Below are positions 47,000 through 59,601 of a stretch of DNA of 64,000 nucleotides, piece after piece. The stretch is from Pyrenochaeta sp. MPI-SDFR-AT-0127 (taxonomy: Eukaryota > Ascomycota > Dothideomycetes > Pleosporales > Cucurbitariaceae). The notes under the pieces are model-generated. The model was not told where the DNA came from and searched no databases. It worked only from the letters and a program-made list of their open reading frames with translations. The first letter of the stretch is position 1. Each line of letters begins with the position of its first letter. A program made the translations under genes and the position numbers. Where the stretch lies: NCBI GenBank assembly GCA_020747015.1, contig JAGTJM010000041.1, positions 210,532 through 274,531 on the forward strand, read 5' to 3'.

Positions 47000-48427
47000 A
47001 TGTGTGTAAGAGATGGATCAAGACTGAGAAAGCTTGAAGTAACAGACCTGCACGAAGGGCCGAACACAATCTCGTCTTCGCCGCAAGGTGACACGCTAGA
47101 AAAGACGAAGATGTCAACATCCGCCGCCCTTGGGAGAGTTACGTCGCGCTTCACCACTCGATTGATAATAGACCCCGGCCCTCCTCCCGATGGCGGTCTT
47201 CGGGCTTGGACGCAGGTCTTCTGTGCCTGGCTAGCTGTTACGAACACGTGGGGCTTTGTCAATTCCTTCGGCGTATTCCAGACGTATTATACGGAGATTC
47301 TACCTCAATCACCATCAACGATATCATGGATCGGCAGTACACAAGCCTGCTTCATGTTTAGCTTAGGCGTCGTGTCTGGCAGAGCTCTTGATGCTGGGCT
47401 TTTCTTACCAACCGTAATCGCCGGGGTCGTATTACAATTGGTTGGCATTTTTACTATGAGCTTGGCTACAAATTTCTGGCAACTTCTCCTCACACAGGGC
47501 ATATGCACAGGTGTTGGCGGAGGAATTTTTTTCACTCCTGTCATGGGTCTCTCATCTACCTATTTTGCGAAGAAAAAAGGCATGGCGATCGGAATCATCA
47601 CCACCGGAAACTCAATTGGCGGCATTATATATCCACTCATCGTTCGTCAGCTGCTTGGCCCGATAGGCTTCGGGTGGACGGTGAGAGTTCTGGGGCTCTT
47701 AAACTTGGTCAGTCTCGCAGTGGTGATTGCATTTATGAAGCCTCGTCTTCCACCCCGAAAGAGCGGCCCGCTTGTTGACCCGGATGCATTTCGCGACATA
47801 CCATACATGCTTCACAGCGTGGGTATATGTTTTCTGATGCCGCCTGTCTATTTCGTCTTCTATTATGTGAGTTCTTAAATTACCTGCACCGAGGCGTATA
47901 ACTCATGTGAAAATTAGATCGCATCCTTCGCTCGCGACGAGCTCGCGATGCCCTATACCACCTCCCTCAACATGGTAATAATCCTCAATGGGGTCGGGTT
48001 TCCTGCCCGCGTAATCCCAGGGTTTATAGCGGATCGGTATATTGGTGCGCTCAATACCTTTATTATATGTCTCTTCTTCACCACAGTCATCCTGTTTTCC
48101 TGGCTCGGTGTGAATAGCATCCCGTCGTATTTCACCTTCACCGTGTTCTATGGCATGTTCAGCGGTGCATTTCAATCCCTGTTTGCGACTACAATTGCGG
48201 CGTACAGCAGTGATATTTCAAAGACAGGAACACGACTAGGTATAGGATTTGCGTTGATTGGGATTCCGGCGCTTATCGGAGGACCGATTAGTGGAGCACT
48301 TTTGAAAGTGGGAGGGAGTTACAATGTGCCAATTATATGGGCTGGTGCGAGCACGGTGGTTGGTACGGGTTTCTGTGTTGCAGCGAGAGTCGTGAAGCAT
48401 GGGTGGAGTTGGAGAATTCGTTGTTAA
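47000..48427 (+). CDS. MFS transporter, monocarboxylate-permease type
   Basis: Exons 47000-47866 and 47918-48427 (51-bp intron, GTGAGT...TTAG) encode 458 residues with about twelve hydrophobic segments. The pre-TM1 motif PPPDGGLRAW (61-70) is diagnostic for the fungal MCT-like branch (riboflavin/monocarboxylate transporter group) of the major facilitator superfamily. Further markers are GFVNSFGVFQTYY, WIGSTQACFMF, GICTGVGGGIFFTPVM and YFAKKKGMAIGI. The protein sits in the plasma or vacuolar membrane and moves organic acids or related metabolites; the substrate is unknown. The start at 47000 gives a 60-residue hydrophilic N-terminus; Met38 (MSTSAALGR) is an alternative. The gene looks intact. 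It follows the GST/methyltransferase/DUF3445 genes and could export their product (inference). Confidence 0.88.
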
Positions 48428-51024
48428 GGGCGACGAAAACAGGATGGACATGTGTGGAAATAGATTGGCTTACGGGAGATAGACACGGGTGATTAGTTGG
48501 AAACCAAACTCAGTTTTTAAAAATCAAAACTTAGAACTTTGCCCTTAAAATATTACTATTATATGTAAGGCCTAATAGGGTATTAGATATTGCGTGTAGA
48601 TCTCTAAGTTGCGAGATCCTCGCTAAGAGGATAGGGGTTTTTATACCCGAATAGTACCCGATTAGGCTTAACTCTAGGATTTCTTATACTTAGAATAGAA
48701 TATTTAGGGGCTCTATTATTATACTAAATTATATATAGTATAGTCTCTTTTTTATAAAGCTTCTTCTATAAAAACTACTTACTAGTATCTAAAGATTCTT
48801 ATTCTATAACTTATAGCCCTATACCTATAAAGGGGCGAACTGCGGGTAGGATTAGGAAAAAATATAGTAGGCTTTTATAGGTATTATTATAGCCCTAAAT
48901 AATAAGATATAAATATACTCCTTTATTTATAATTTAGAGGCGTAGTAGTAGAGTTATAGGCGTAGAAAGGTAGTAGTACTAGTAGTAAAGGCTAGATTAG
49001 GTAAGGCAGGTTTTATAACTACTATAACTATAATAACTAATAAGACTCGCTAATACTACTATAGATAGATATCTATAGTATAAAGCGCTTTTAAGACGTA
49101 GGTAGGGCTATATAATACTTCTCTAGCCTACTTTAAGTATTTATTTAGAAGGTATATAAAGGTAGATAGGTATTAAAGCTATAATTCTCTATATACTATT
49201 CCTAAATAGAGTTTTTTTAGAATCTACTAATATAGAATAGGGTCTAGTCCTATCTATAGTAGGCTTAATACTACTCTTAGCTAGCTATTAATTCTCTTTA
49301 TAAGCTTATAGATATATAGTAGTATAAGAATAAAGTATATACTACTATATAATAACTATAAACTATCTTAAGTTAGTATAAAGAATTACTAGTATTAGTC
49401 TAGGAATCTCTACCCTATCCTAGATAAGGCTAGACTTTAGGCCTAAAATCCCGCCTAAAGTAGTATAGTATTAGGAATTTTATAGTTTAGACTATATCTA
49501 ATTTAGAAAATTATTACCCTAGAAACCTATTCTATCTACTCCCTAAAGTCTAGTAACTTTAAATTTAGATATAAAAATTATCTATATAAACTTAACTTAT
49601 AAGCGTAATTCTAGTTTACTAATAAAGTACTAGTACTTATAGGATTATAAAGTAGGTAAGTTAGAATTATAATAGAGAACTCTATTTAGAATAGTTAAGC
49701 GCCTATCTAAGATAATAATAATAATAATAATCTATAGATAATTAGAACTAGCCTAAAAAGATTACTAAAGATAATTATAAAGATATATTTTATTTTCTTA
49801 AAGAGTATTATATACTAGTATACTAATAGTACTATATAGGAGTAGTTAATCTTAATAGATATCTAATAGCTTATCTAGAAGGAATATCTAGGCCCTTTTT
49901 TTTTCTAATTTTTCTACTTAGAAATCTTTCTAGTTTCTTTTTATTTTATTTTATATTTTTCTTAATTAGGTTTAGTACCTAAAAAGGAATATCTAGGCCC
50001 TTTTTTTATAAAGTAAAAAAATAGTTAGAAACTAGAAAAAAATTAAAAATAGAAAGATAATTATTTTTTTTCTTAATTAGGTTTAGTACCTAAATAAGAA
50101 TATCTAAGCCCTTTTTTTAAAAAGTAAAAATATAGAAAGAAAAGAAAAAAACTTAATTTTTTTTTCTTTTTTTTTGTTTTATATTTTTATATTTTTAATA
50201 AACTTAACTTCTTTTTCTAGTAATTTTTTTTTATATTATAAATAAAAATTACTTTAGTATTTTATACTTCTTCTAACTCTTTATTATTATCTAGCTTAGG
50301 TAATTTATCTTTATCTTCTAACTTTTCTAATAAAATAAGAGTTTCTTTATTAAAAAAACTAGGAATACTATAATAAATTAGAAATAAACTTACTTAATTT
50401 TTTCTTCTAAAATTATACTAATTCTATCTCTAGCTATAGTTTCTAGTTCTTTTTTATTATAAATAATAATAATTTTATCTATTACTTTAGTATTATAATA
50501 ACTAAAGTAGAACTCTTCTTTTTTAAAAGGATTAACTATAATTAGAATAAATCTTTTATAGCCTAATTCTAGATCTATAAAATAGTAATTTTAATAATTA
50601 GTATTTTAAAAGAACCTAACTTACTTTTATTATAAATATAGATTACTAAGCTAGTTAGCTTATTATAACTAGCTAAAAAGTCTAAAAAGCCTATAACTTT
50701 ATTACTTTCTTTATCTCTAAGGTTATAAACCTTTTTACCTAAAGTATAAGTAGAGATTAAAGATAGACTAGATAAGTCTTCTTTTATAAATTCTTTAGCT
50801 AATAAAGTATTATAGCTAGTAGTATTTTTAACTAAAGTAGGTATTTTATATCTATATTATTATATAGTTAGTTTATTTTTTTTAGAATAGAGAAACTAAG
50901 AAATAACTTACTTAAATAAAAGTATAATAATAAAAAAAGTAGATAAAAAGTATAGATTATAATATTAGGAAAAAAAAAAAAAAAGAAGAATAATTTATAC
51001 TTTTTATAGTTAATAAACTATACT
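48428..51024. repeat. RIP-bleached AT-rich block
   Basis: Becomes extremely TA-rich from about 48520. Between 49880 and 50180 a word CCTTTTTTT / TTTAGTACCTAAA recurs three times at 80-100 bp spacing (near 49890, 49985, 50100), pointing to internal tandem duplication. No coding family is recognised. Confidence 0.6.
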
Positions 51025-51311
51025 AAGTAAAAAGAATATTAGTATAGATAATAAGATTTCCTATAGGAAAAAGAATTATAGTATAGATAATTAGATTTTC
51101 TATAGTAAAAAGAATATTAGTATAGATAATTAGATTTCTAATAGTAAAAAGAATTATAGTATAGATAATTTAATTTCTAATAGTAAAAAGAATTATTATA
51201 GAGATAATTAGATTTTCTATAATAAAAAGAATTATACTATAGATAATTTAATATTCTATAGTAAAAAGAATTATAGTATAGATAATTAGATATCCTATAG
51301 TAAAAAGAATT
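51025..51311. repeat. 39-bp tandem array, about seven copies
   Basis: Units of about 39 bp begin AGTAAAAAGAATTATAGTAT and end near AGATTTCTAT; seven full copies plus a partial one lie head to tail, each differing by a few substitutions. It precedes the OrsD/RecQ-like remnant. Confidence 0.8.
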
Positions 51312-51739
51312 ATCTTAGCTTACTAATATCTAAACTATATAGATATATAAAGAATCTTATTTTTATATTTTTTTATTTCTTTACCTTTATCTCTTATTAT
51401 CTACTTTTCTAAACTCTTTCTAAAATCTTTATATTAATTATATCTTTATATCTTAATAGTATATATTATTATAGATAAGTATAGTTATCTTAATTATTTT
51501 CTACTTCTTTTTACTAATAATATAATCTAGGTATTTTTAATTATTATATAACTTTTTAGCTATACTAGTATATCTAGTATATTATTATTATTAATATTCT
51601 ATACTATTTATTATAATAAAGTATTTTAATATTATTTAAATTAGAAGTAAGTATAATAATAATCTAAATAATTTTTTATTTATACTAATATAATAATAGT
51701 ATAATAGAATATCTACTAGTATATATAGTAGTATTATAG

Positions 51740-53350
51740 ATTTAGGCTATAATTTAGCTTATAATAAAGAGCTAAAAGTTATATTCTATTATAGTAAAGA
51801 TTACCTAACTAGTTTAAATAGTATAAATAAAGATAGTACTATTAGCTTAATAAAGAAGTACTTTAAAAAATATACTATATCTTTAAAAGATTCTAAAGTA
51901 AAAGAGCTAATTAAAGAGCTAAATAAATTAGATTATAATAGTTATAAAGAATTAAAAAATATAGAAGATTATAAATATTATTTTAAAGAGTTAAAAGAAC
52001 CTATAAAAGGTTATAAATACTTAGTACTAGCGTGTAATAATATCTATACTAATAAGAAAAGTATATATAAGTATTTAATAGAGTACTATTATAAGAAAGA
52101 TATAAAAGATTTAAAAAATAAAGTAAACTATATTAATAGTAATATTTTAGTATAAAATTTATTTACTAAAAAAGATTTAGTTAATTATTTTATTATAAAA
52201 GATAATAATAGAAACTCTAAGAGTAATACTAGTAATATTAATAATACTAGTATTATTTCTAATTCTTATAATAATATTAATAGAAATACTTATAATCTAG
52301 CTTCTAGTTATAAACTAGAATTAGAAGAGTATAATAGAAATCTATTACTAGATTTTAGTAGCTTAGAAAAGAGAGAGATACCTTCTAATAGAAATAAAAC
52401 TAAGTTCTATTTATATTTAAATAATAAAAATATTAATAAATTACTAGCTCTAGTAGTTATACCTATAAAAAATAGTAATACTATAGAAGATAAAATAGAA
52501 TATTATTTATTATCTAGAATAGAAAGTATTTTATATATAATAGAGCCTTTAGTTAATAAACTAAATAGAAGACTTCGATAGTAATTATAAATAGAAGTAC
52601 TAGCTAATAATAAAGAAAAAAACTTAAAAGATTTTAGTTTATTAACTAGTAAAGATATTAAAAGAAAGTATTATAAGTATTTTAGCTTATTTATCGTCTA
52701 TTTATATAGAGTTATAAAAGAAAATAATAGAAATAAAAGTAATATAACTAAGTAGCCTATTATAGAAGAAAAAGTAGAAATTAATATAAATCTAGTAATA
52801 GATTTAATTAAATACTTTCTTAATAGAACTAAAGAAAACTTAGAAGATAGTATAATAGATAATCTATATAATAATTTAGTAGATAATACTAAAGTTTATA
52901 TATTTTATATAGTAGAACTTCTACTAGAGTAGCGTTTAACGCAAGATAATTTAGAAGAATATCCTAGTTTTAATAGTCCTTTAATTAGTTATCTAGCTAT
53001 TAAAAGTATTAACTTAAAAACTAGATTTACTAAAGAAGCTATTAATATAGAGTAAGATTACTCCTATTTAATATATACTTTAAGATTATTTTCTATAGCT
53101 ATAATAGATACTAGGTATAAAGAGTTAAATAAAGCTAATAATAGTATTAATATAGAAGAAATTTTTTTAGATTTTTATACTAGAAATCTAACTTTTAATT
53201 CTACTAATAGCTTTAAAGAATTAACCTATCTACGCGCTTATACTAGAGCTATAGCTAATAATAGTTTAACTAGACCTAGAATAAGAGATATAAGTACTAA
53301 TATAATTATAGTAGATAATATAGAAGTAGATATTAATAAACTAAAAAAGC
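51740..53350 (+). pseudogene. RIP-mutated OrsD (DUF3505)/RecQ-type mobile helicase gene remnant
   Basis: Unlike the neighbouring blocks, the plus strand here stays open over long runs (to TAA near 52154, to TAG near 52580, then on to 53350), although few ATG remain because TpG became TpA. Pieces resemble the DUF3505/OrsD zinc-binding half of fungal RecQ-like repetitive genes: GYNLAYNKELKVIFYYSKDY, EPIKGYKYLVLACNN followed by TNKKSIYKYLIEYYY, and the later FYTRNLTFNSTNSFKELTYL / RAYTRAIANN. Zinc cysteines are mostly Tyr (G-to-A). The helicase part is absent: the frame is cut at 53354, where unrelated sequence with paired hairpins begins. The family assignment is from motif layout only. Confidence 0.45.
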
Positions 53351-53353
53351 TTT

Positions 53354-53640
53354 TGTCGCAAAATGCGACGCCGCATTATGCGGCGCACTTAAGTAGCTTA
53401 TATCCGCGATACACCCCCTATTTTAGGCAGAATCCTTATGGCTATAATGTCCTCTCGCGGAGTTGAACACGCGGCCTCTGCGCAGCAGCAACATTTTGCG
53501 CATAACCTTTCTGTGCAGCGTCTTCGTATACAGAGTTACGCCTATAAGCAGCCTAACTACGACTTGACTAAGTTGCGGAAGAAGGGCTCATAACTGTGGG
53601 AGTACGCTGAGCTTGGAGAAAGATTAGTGGATAAGATTAA
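53354..53640. other. Less-RIPed insert starting with twin hairpins
   Basis: At 53354 the TA-rich remnant gives way to GC-balanced DNA opening TGTCGCA. Two palindromes follow at once: TCGCA-AAA-TGCGA (53356-53368) and CGCCGCA-TTA-TGCGGCG (53369-53385). A short frame at 53438-53593 (start MAIMSSRGVEHAAS) is followed by TAA and further open text (LWEYAELGERLVDKINL). It may be the 5' end of another element; its family is unknown. Confidence 0.45.
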
Positions 53641-55309
53641 TCTCTAGCTAAGAAAGCTAAGTTACGAAGTCTGGAATATATACCCTTAGATTAGAGGATA
53701 CTTAATCCGATCTATCTTTTTAATTAGTATATCTTCCATACTCCTATTCTACGTAATTAGTTAGATTACTCTTCTACTTCTACTTATAAGAGAGATCTTC
53801 CTCCGTAATATACCCCCTAGATTAGCTCTCCTTAGAGCGATAATCTATAGTAGAGCGGAAATTTCTATTCCTAATCTTATTCCTTAGATCTGCGTAATCC
53901 TACTTTATCCTTAGTCTAGGTCTTATCCTTTAAGTATTAGATTATAATTCTTAAGTAATTTTCTAGTAATTATCTATATCTATTTACTTAATTACGTAAT
54001 CTTTATTCTAATCTAATAATATTAAGGTAAAGGCGAGTGCGCGGCTTATTTAAAAATTTTAATCTCTTAAAGGTAAAGGCGGCTCTATTTAATCTAGCGT
54101 AAATTGCGATATCGCTATTTAATCTAATTAATAAGGTAAGAGCGGCTCTATATAATCTAATTAATAAGGTAAGGGCGGCTCTTATTTTAATCTTACGAAG
54201 GTAAAGGCGGCTCTATATAATCTAGCGCCCCTTTAGTAAGTATATAAACCTACCCTCCTATACTCTTCCTCCTTCTTTCCTTAACTTTAATCTATATTAA
54301 TTATAGTATATTATCTTTAAGCTTTTCTTCCTTTTTCTATATACTAACTTATAATTAGAATAGTCCTAAACTCTCCGCTAATAAGCGCGCTGCTTAGATA
54401 TAAGCTTATAAAGCTATAATCTACTTTAAGCTTCCTAAGCCTAATTATATAACTTAGCTTCGCGCGTTTTATTCTAAAACCTTATCTATTAATAAGCTCT
54501 AGTCTAAGGATAAGTCTCCTTATTACTCTACTTACTCCTATACTTAAACTAATCCTAATCCTATAACTCCTTAGAAGTTACTCTACTCTAGTTATACGTC
54601 TATAGCTCTAAAGACGCCTATAACTATAATAAAGAAGGATATAAAGGCTAGAGCTAAGTAATCTATAAGCTACGTGCCTTATACGAAAGCTTTTCTACGT
54701 AGTACTTATAATAGAATCTACTTTAATTATATAGATAGTAAGAGTAAGCGCTATACGCGCTATATCTCTTACGTTTATAAGAAGATTAGGTAACTTTATT
54801 TTATAATTATTATCTATCTATTTCTTACTAAATTATAGTCCTCGCTATAAGTACTAGGTTATAAACTTTATTTATAGCTCTAATAATCTTAAGATAAGTA
54901 ATCTTAATCCTTAAGAAGGGCTTTTACTAATCTTAGGTTCTAGGTAAGTAAGTAGTCTAAGGAGAAGAAGTACTTACTTAGTACTCTCTCTACTATTAAG
55001 CTAGTTTTCCTCCTACTTATAAGCTAGATATCTTTAAGTAGATTAATTTAGCGGCTCTTTAACCTAGTTTTAGGGCTTAGGCTAGTCTTCTAGGAGTCTT
55101 TAATTAGCGAAATATACCTTTATTCTCCTAGATATAGGCTGCTTTTAGTAATTCTACTTAGAGCTTTCCTATACAGTCTAGTTCTCAGCCTATTACTCTT
55201 CTAATAGGCTCTTTATCTTCTTCTCAGCCTATTACTTAGTCTATTCCTAAGCCCGCTACTCCTATTATTGCGCCTATTCCAGCTATTACTACTCCTATTC
55301 TAGTTGTTA
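53641..55309. repeat. RIP-mutated repeat block
   Basis: TA-rich with stops in all frames. A repeated word GGTAAAGGCGGCTCTAT/TTAATCT recurs around 54020-54220 (four to five times, 40-60 bp apart). The block probably belongs to a retroelement split by the solo LTR at 55315. Confidence 0.55.
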
Positions 55310-55314
55310 CTACT

Positions 55315-55593
55315 TGTTAGGCGAGCTGCCTTAACGGAATCAGCGCGGCTGTATTTTACCCGCGATAGGCTGGGACAGGGCCAGTTCAGGCTATATCCGG
55401 CCAGATTGTCGGACCTCGGCCATTATGGCCCATATGCGGGGTAAAGGGGTACTTATGCCCCTTCCATTACTAGAGGGTAGCGATTTGTCTTAACTACAAT
55501 CTGATCCTATTATCCTCTATTATCTTAAAAGTGCCCCTCTATAAACATATGCCTCTAGGATAGGACTATCGGAGTATAGGCACCGTCCTAACA
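55315..55593. mobile_element. Solo LTR with 5-bp target-site duplication, not RIP-mutated
   Basis: A 279-bp unit starts TGTTAGGCGAGCTGCC and ends CACCGTCCTAACA, with inverted TGTTAGG/CCTAACA ends. It is flanked by CTACT at 55310-55314 and 55594-55598. It is GC-balanced and keeps CpA sites although all DNA around it is bleached, so it inserted (or recombined to solo form) after RIP of the host repeat. Confidence 0.9.
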
Positions 55594-55598
55594 CTACT

Positions 55599-58375
55599 CC
55601 TATTCTAGTTATTACTACTCCTATTCTAGCTTCTTCTCCTTAAAAAGTTCTATATTAGAGTATTAGTCGCAGTAAGGATAAGTTAGAGGATTAGAAATAG
55701 AGGGTAATAGATAAGATTAGGCGGCTTCGTGAGCTTATGCTTAAGATTAAGGAGCTTATTATAGATAATTATTAATCTAGTGCTTTCTTTATCTATTTCC
55801 TATTAAGATTTTATTCTTCTTCTTAGATTATACTAAGAATTAGCCTATACTTAGCTTAGAAAAGGTTCTTTTATATATATAGCTTCTAATTATAAAATTA
55901 ATACTCCTTAATCACTTCTTTCGCTTAGGCTCTACTATAATTAAGTTCCTAGTATCTTATAGGTTAAGAAGCTACTTAAATTAATTAAACTGTTACTTTA
56001 TAAGCGCTTTTATTAGTCTATTAGCTAGTATTTTACTTATTTTAAGGTATTTAATATCGAATAATCCTTTAGTATACTCTTATTTAAGCTATATATTCTA
56101 GATATCTATATAGCGCAGTCTTATAGTAATCTGCTTATTCTTAGCGACTATAAGTCTAATCGTCTATTAATTATTATACTAAATTATCTAAAGCTTACCT
56201 AGATTAAGAGTAATCTCTTTAAAGAAGCGCTAAAGAGCTATTCCTTCCTTTATAACGTGCTTAAGGGTAAGGAGTTCTACTTTAGTAGTTAAGGTCGTAA
56301 CTATAGCTTATTAAGCGGCTTTCTAAAAGATTACTCCTCTAAATAATAGAGTAATATATCCCTAGGAAGATTAGCGAGTATATTAATTATCTATAAAAGA
56401 AGTATCTCTATAGATTATTAGGTTAGTGTATAAGTAATTTCTATACTAGATCCCTTCCTATTAGGTCTAATATAGATATTAGATTACTTATTCTATAGCT
56501 TTCTTATACTATTTACTTAGGTTTATTAGGAAATAGGATAGTTTTAATACTATATATATAATATCTAGGCGCAGTATAATTACTATATATAGTACTAATC
56601 CTACCTATTCCTAATAATCCTTAACTTCCTTCTTAGATACTTTATTTAGATTCTTAATTATCTCACTTATAGTAAGCGGAGTAGGTAGGAAGCTACCTTA
56701 ATCTTCTAGGCTAAACTTCCTAGTAATCTTATTAATATATATATTATATACTAGAGTAATTATTCTTATTTAGTAATTCCTTATTACTTATATCCCTAGG
56801 AACTATTAAATAGGTCCTTAATCCTATACTTTATACTTTAATATTACCTTACTCTAAAGTTCTCTTACTTCTTACTCCTATTCCTTATAATATAATAGGA
56901 AGATATTATTAATATAGAATAAGATTAGGATCTTTTAATCCTATATAAAGAATAGGTATAGTTCTTCTTTTAATATAATAAGTTCTTAAGCCTTTAGTAT
57001 ACTTAAGAACTCTTTATACTAGAGACTTAGTAAATCCCTTAACCTATATAAGGCGTAGTTAAGTATAACTACCTTTCTATCTTCCTTAAATCCTTTAGGA
57101 AGCTTAGTAATTACTAGCGTATTAGATAAGACTTCTATATTTAGGAAGGCTCCTACTATATTATACTATATAATCTCTAGATTAAAGTAAGCTATAACCG
57201 CTATTACTACTCTAAATAATCTAGTAGTAAGGGTTACTATATATATTAAGTCTAGCTTATTAATCTCTTAGAGATTACCTCTTATAATAATTTAAGCTTT
57301 ATACTTATTTAGGAACCTATTCTAATTAAACTTATAGGTTTATACCTACTTAAGTAGAAGGATACGCCTATAACCTTTAACTTTATAGATTACTTTCTTT
57401 ATCTAAGTTCCTTTCTTAAGTAGTTAATTAAACTCTAATTATAAGACTTACTTAAACTAGACCTTATATAGATACTATAGTAGCTGCTTCTAGGTACTTA
57501 GTAGAGCTAGTAGCTTACTTTAGTATAAGCGTACGCTAGTTAGGATTAATAGTACTTTTAGTACTTAATTAGTAAGCGTTACTACTATAACTACTATATT
57601 AAGAGGTTTATACGCGTGCTCCTTATCGTAGGAAGTAATTATTCCTAGTAAAAAGGTATTATAAAAGATATCCTATATACCTACTCTATCTTCTAGAGTA
57701 GACTCCTATTTATAAGTGGCTATTAATATATAAACACCTATTCCTCTACCCCTTAGTTAATTATTACGATTAGGATCCTTCTTCTTCTATATATATAAAG
57801 GTATATATCTATAAACTATATTATCTAGTACTTTATTCTCTCTTAGACGTCTACTTAATTATAGTTTACGTAGCTCTAATACTAAGATACTACTCTATAT
57901 AGGCTCTAAAGTCGCTTCCTTAGTAAGGCTAGCTATTAATCTAGGAAGAGCTACACTTTAGCTTACTCCTTCTTTCTAGATTAGAGTTTATAATAGATAG
58001 CGTAGCCTACACTCTCTATATAAGAGTTTAGGCTTATCCTCTAGTTCTATTAAGATAAGGATACTAGAGTAAGAGGCTAATTAGGATAAGCGGTTAGGCT
58101 TATCTAGTATTATAGAGGTAGTAGGCCTAGCTTATATAGGTTACTCTACCTATTAGGCGGCGTCTCCTAAGTAGTAATCTAATAGATTACTAATACCTAT
58201 AATACGTAGCTTAGGTATTAGTAATAGAGTTACTAATATATAATAATCCTTATCTTAACCTATATAAATTCCTAGATACTTACTAGCCGCACTTATATCC
58301 TATATAGTCTCTAGCTTAATATCCTAGTTACTAAGCTAGCTAGCTATAGTACTTATTACTTTAAGCTAATTACTG
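55599..58375. repeat. RIP-mutated repeat block
   Basis: Continuation of the element interrupted by the solo LTR, then further bleached DNA. No protein family can be read reliably. Confidence 0.55.
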
Positions 58376-59601
58376 TAAAGAAAGTAGGGTGAGGAGGAGA
58401 TAACTTTCTTTAATAATAAAAATAGCCTAGTGACCTAGATAGGCTAGCAGCGGCTTAGCTCTTAGGATAAATAAAGATTGCTTATATAAGCAGAATAATA
58501 TCTTAGATAGATAAAAGGTAGGTAGGATATAATAAATTCGTTGCTAGGTACAGGATAAGTAGGTAGGATAGATCTCTACTTATAGATAGATCCTTCCTCC
58601 TTCTTACGGATATCTTTAGCCTAACTATAGGCTAACTATTTCCTTTAAGCTAACTTTATCCTCTAAGGCTAACTATAGCCTAACTATAGCCTTAGGTCTT
58701 CCTAAGGTTAATAATATCTAGGTCTAAGACCTAAGGATAACCTTATCCTTACAGATAACCTTAACCGAGGTCTTAACCTTTTTCTTAATATCTCGCTTAA
58801 TACTAACGCTATAATAATAAACTATATACTATTCTAATTAGAATTTATAGGCGAGTAAATCGTACTAAATATTATTACCTAAGCTCTAATATAGCTTACG
58901 TAATTAAATAAAGAAAATAAGCTTAGATAGTTTAAGTACCTTAAGTATCTAAACTTTACAATTACCCCTAAGATTACTCTTAGTAGTTAATTTAAGGGTT
59001 ATATATTACTACTTATTGTAAAGTTTAGATACTTAAGGTACTTAAACTATCTAAGCTTATTTTCTTTATTTAATTACGTAAGCTATATTAGAGCTTAGGT
59101 AATAATATTTAGTACGATTTACTCGCCTATAAACTCTGATTAGAATAGTATATAGTTTATTATTATAGTGTTAGTATTAAGCGAGATATTAAGAAAAAGG
59201 TTAAGACCTCGGTTAAGGTTATCCTTAAGGATAAGGTTATCCTTAAGTCTTAGACCTGGATACTATTAACCTTAGGAAGACCTAAGGCTATAGTTAGGCT
59301 ATAGTTAGCCTTAGAGGATAAAGTTAGCTTAAAGGAAATAGTTAGCCTATAGTTAGGCTAAAGATATCCGTAAGAAGGAGGAAGGATCTATCTATAAGTA
59401 GAGATCTATTCTACCTACTTATCCTGTACCTAGCAACGAATCTATTATATCCTACCTACCTTTTATCTATCTAAGATATTATTCTGCTTATATAAGCAAT
59501 CTTTATTTATCCTAAGAGCTAAGCCGCTGCTAGCCTATCTAGGTCACTAGGCTATTTTTATTATTAAAGAAAGTTATCTCCTCCTCACCCTACTTTCTTT
59601 A
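58376..59601. mobile_element. 1.2-kb near-perfect palindrome (foldback element)
   Basis: Left arm 58376-58961 and right arm 59016-59601 are both 586 bp and are reverse complements with only scattered transitions; a 54-bp spacer lies between. The ends read TAAAGAAAGTAGGGTGAGG, with TA at both outer edges, which may be a TA target-site duplication of a Tc1/mariner-like non-autonomous element. No coding capacity. The arms contain nested short repeats of TAGGCTAACTA and CCTTAACCGAGG type. Confidence 0.9.

Noticed and set aside
51025..51311. CRISPR-like array
   Set aside because: Contiguous tandem repeats without spacers in a eukaryotic genome.
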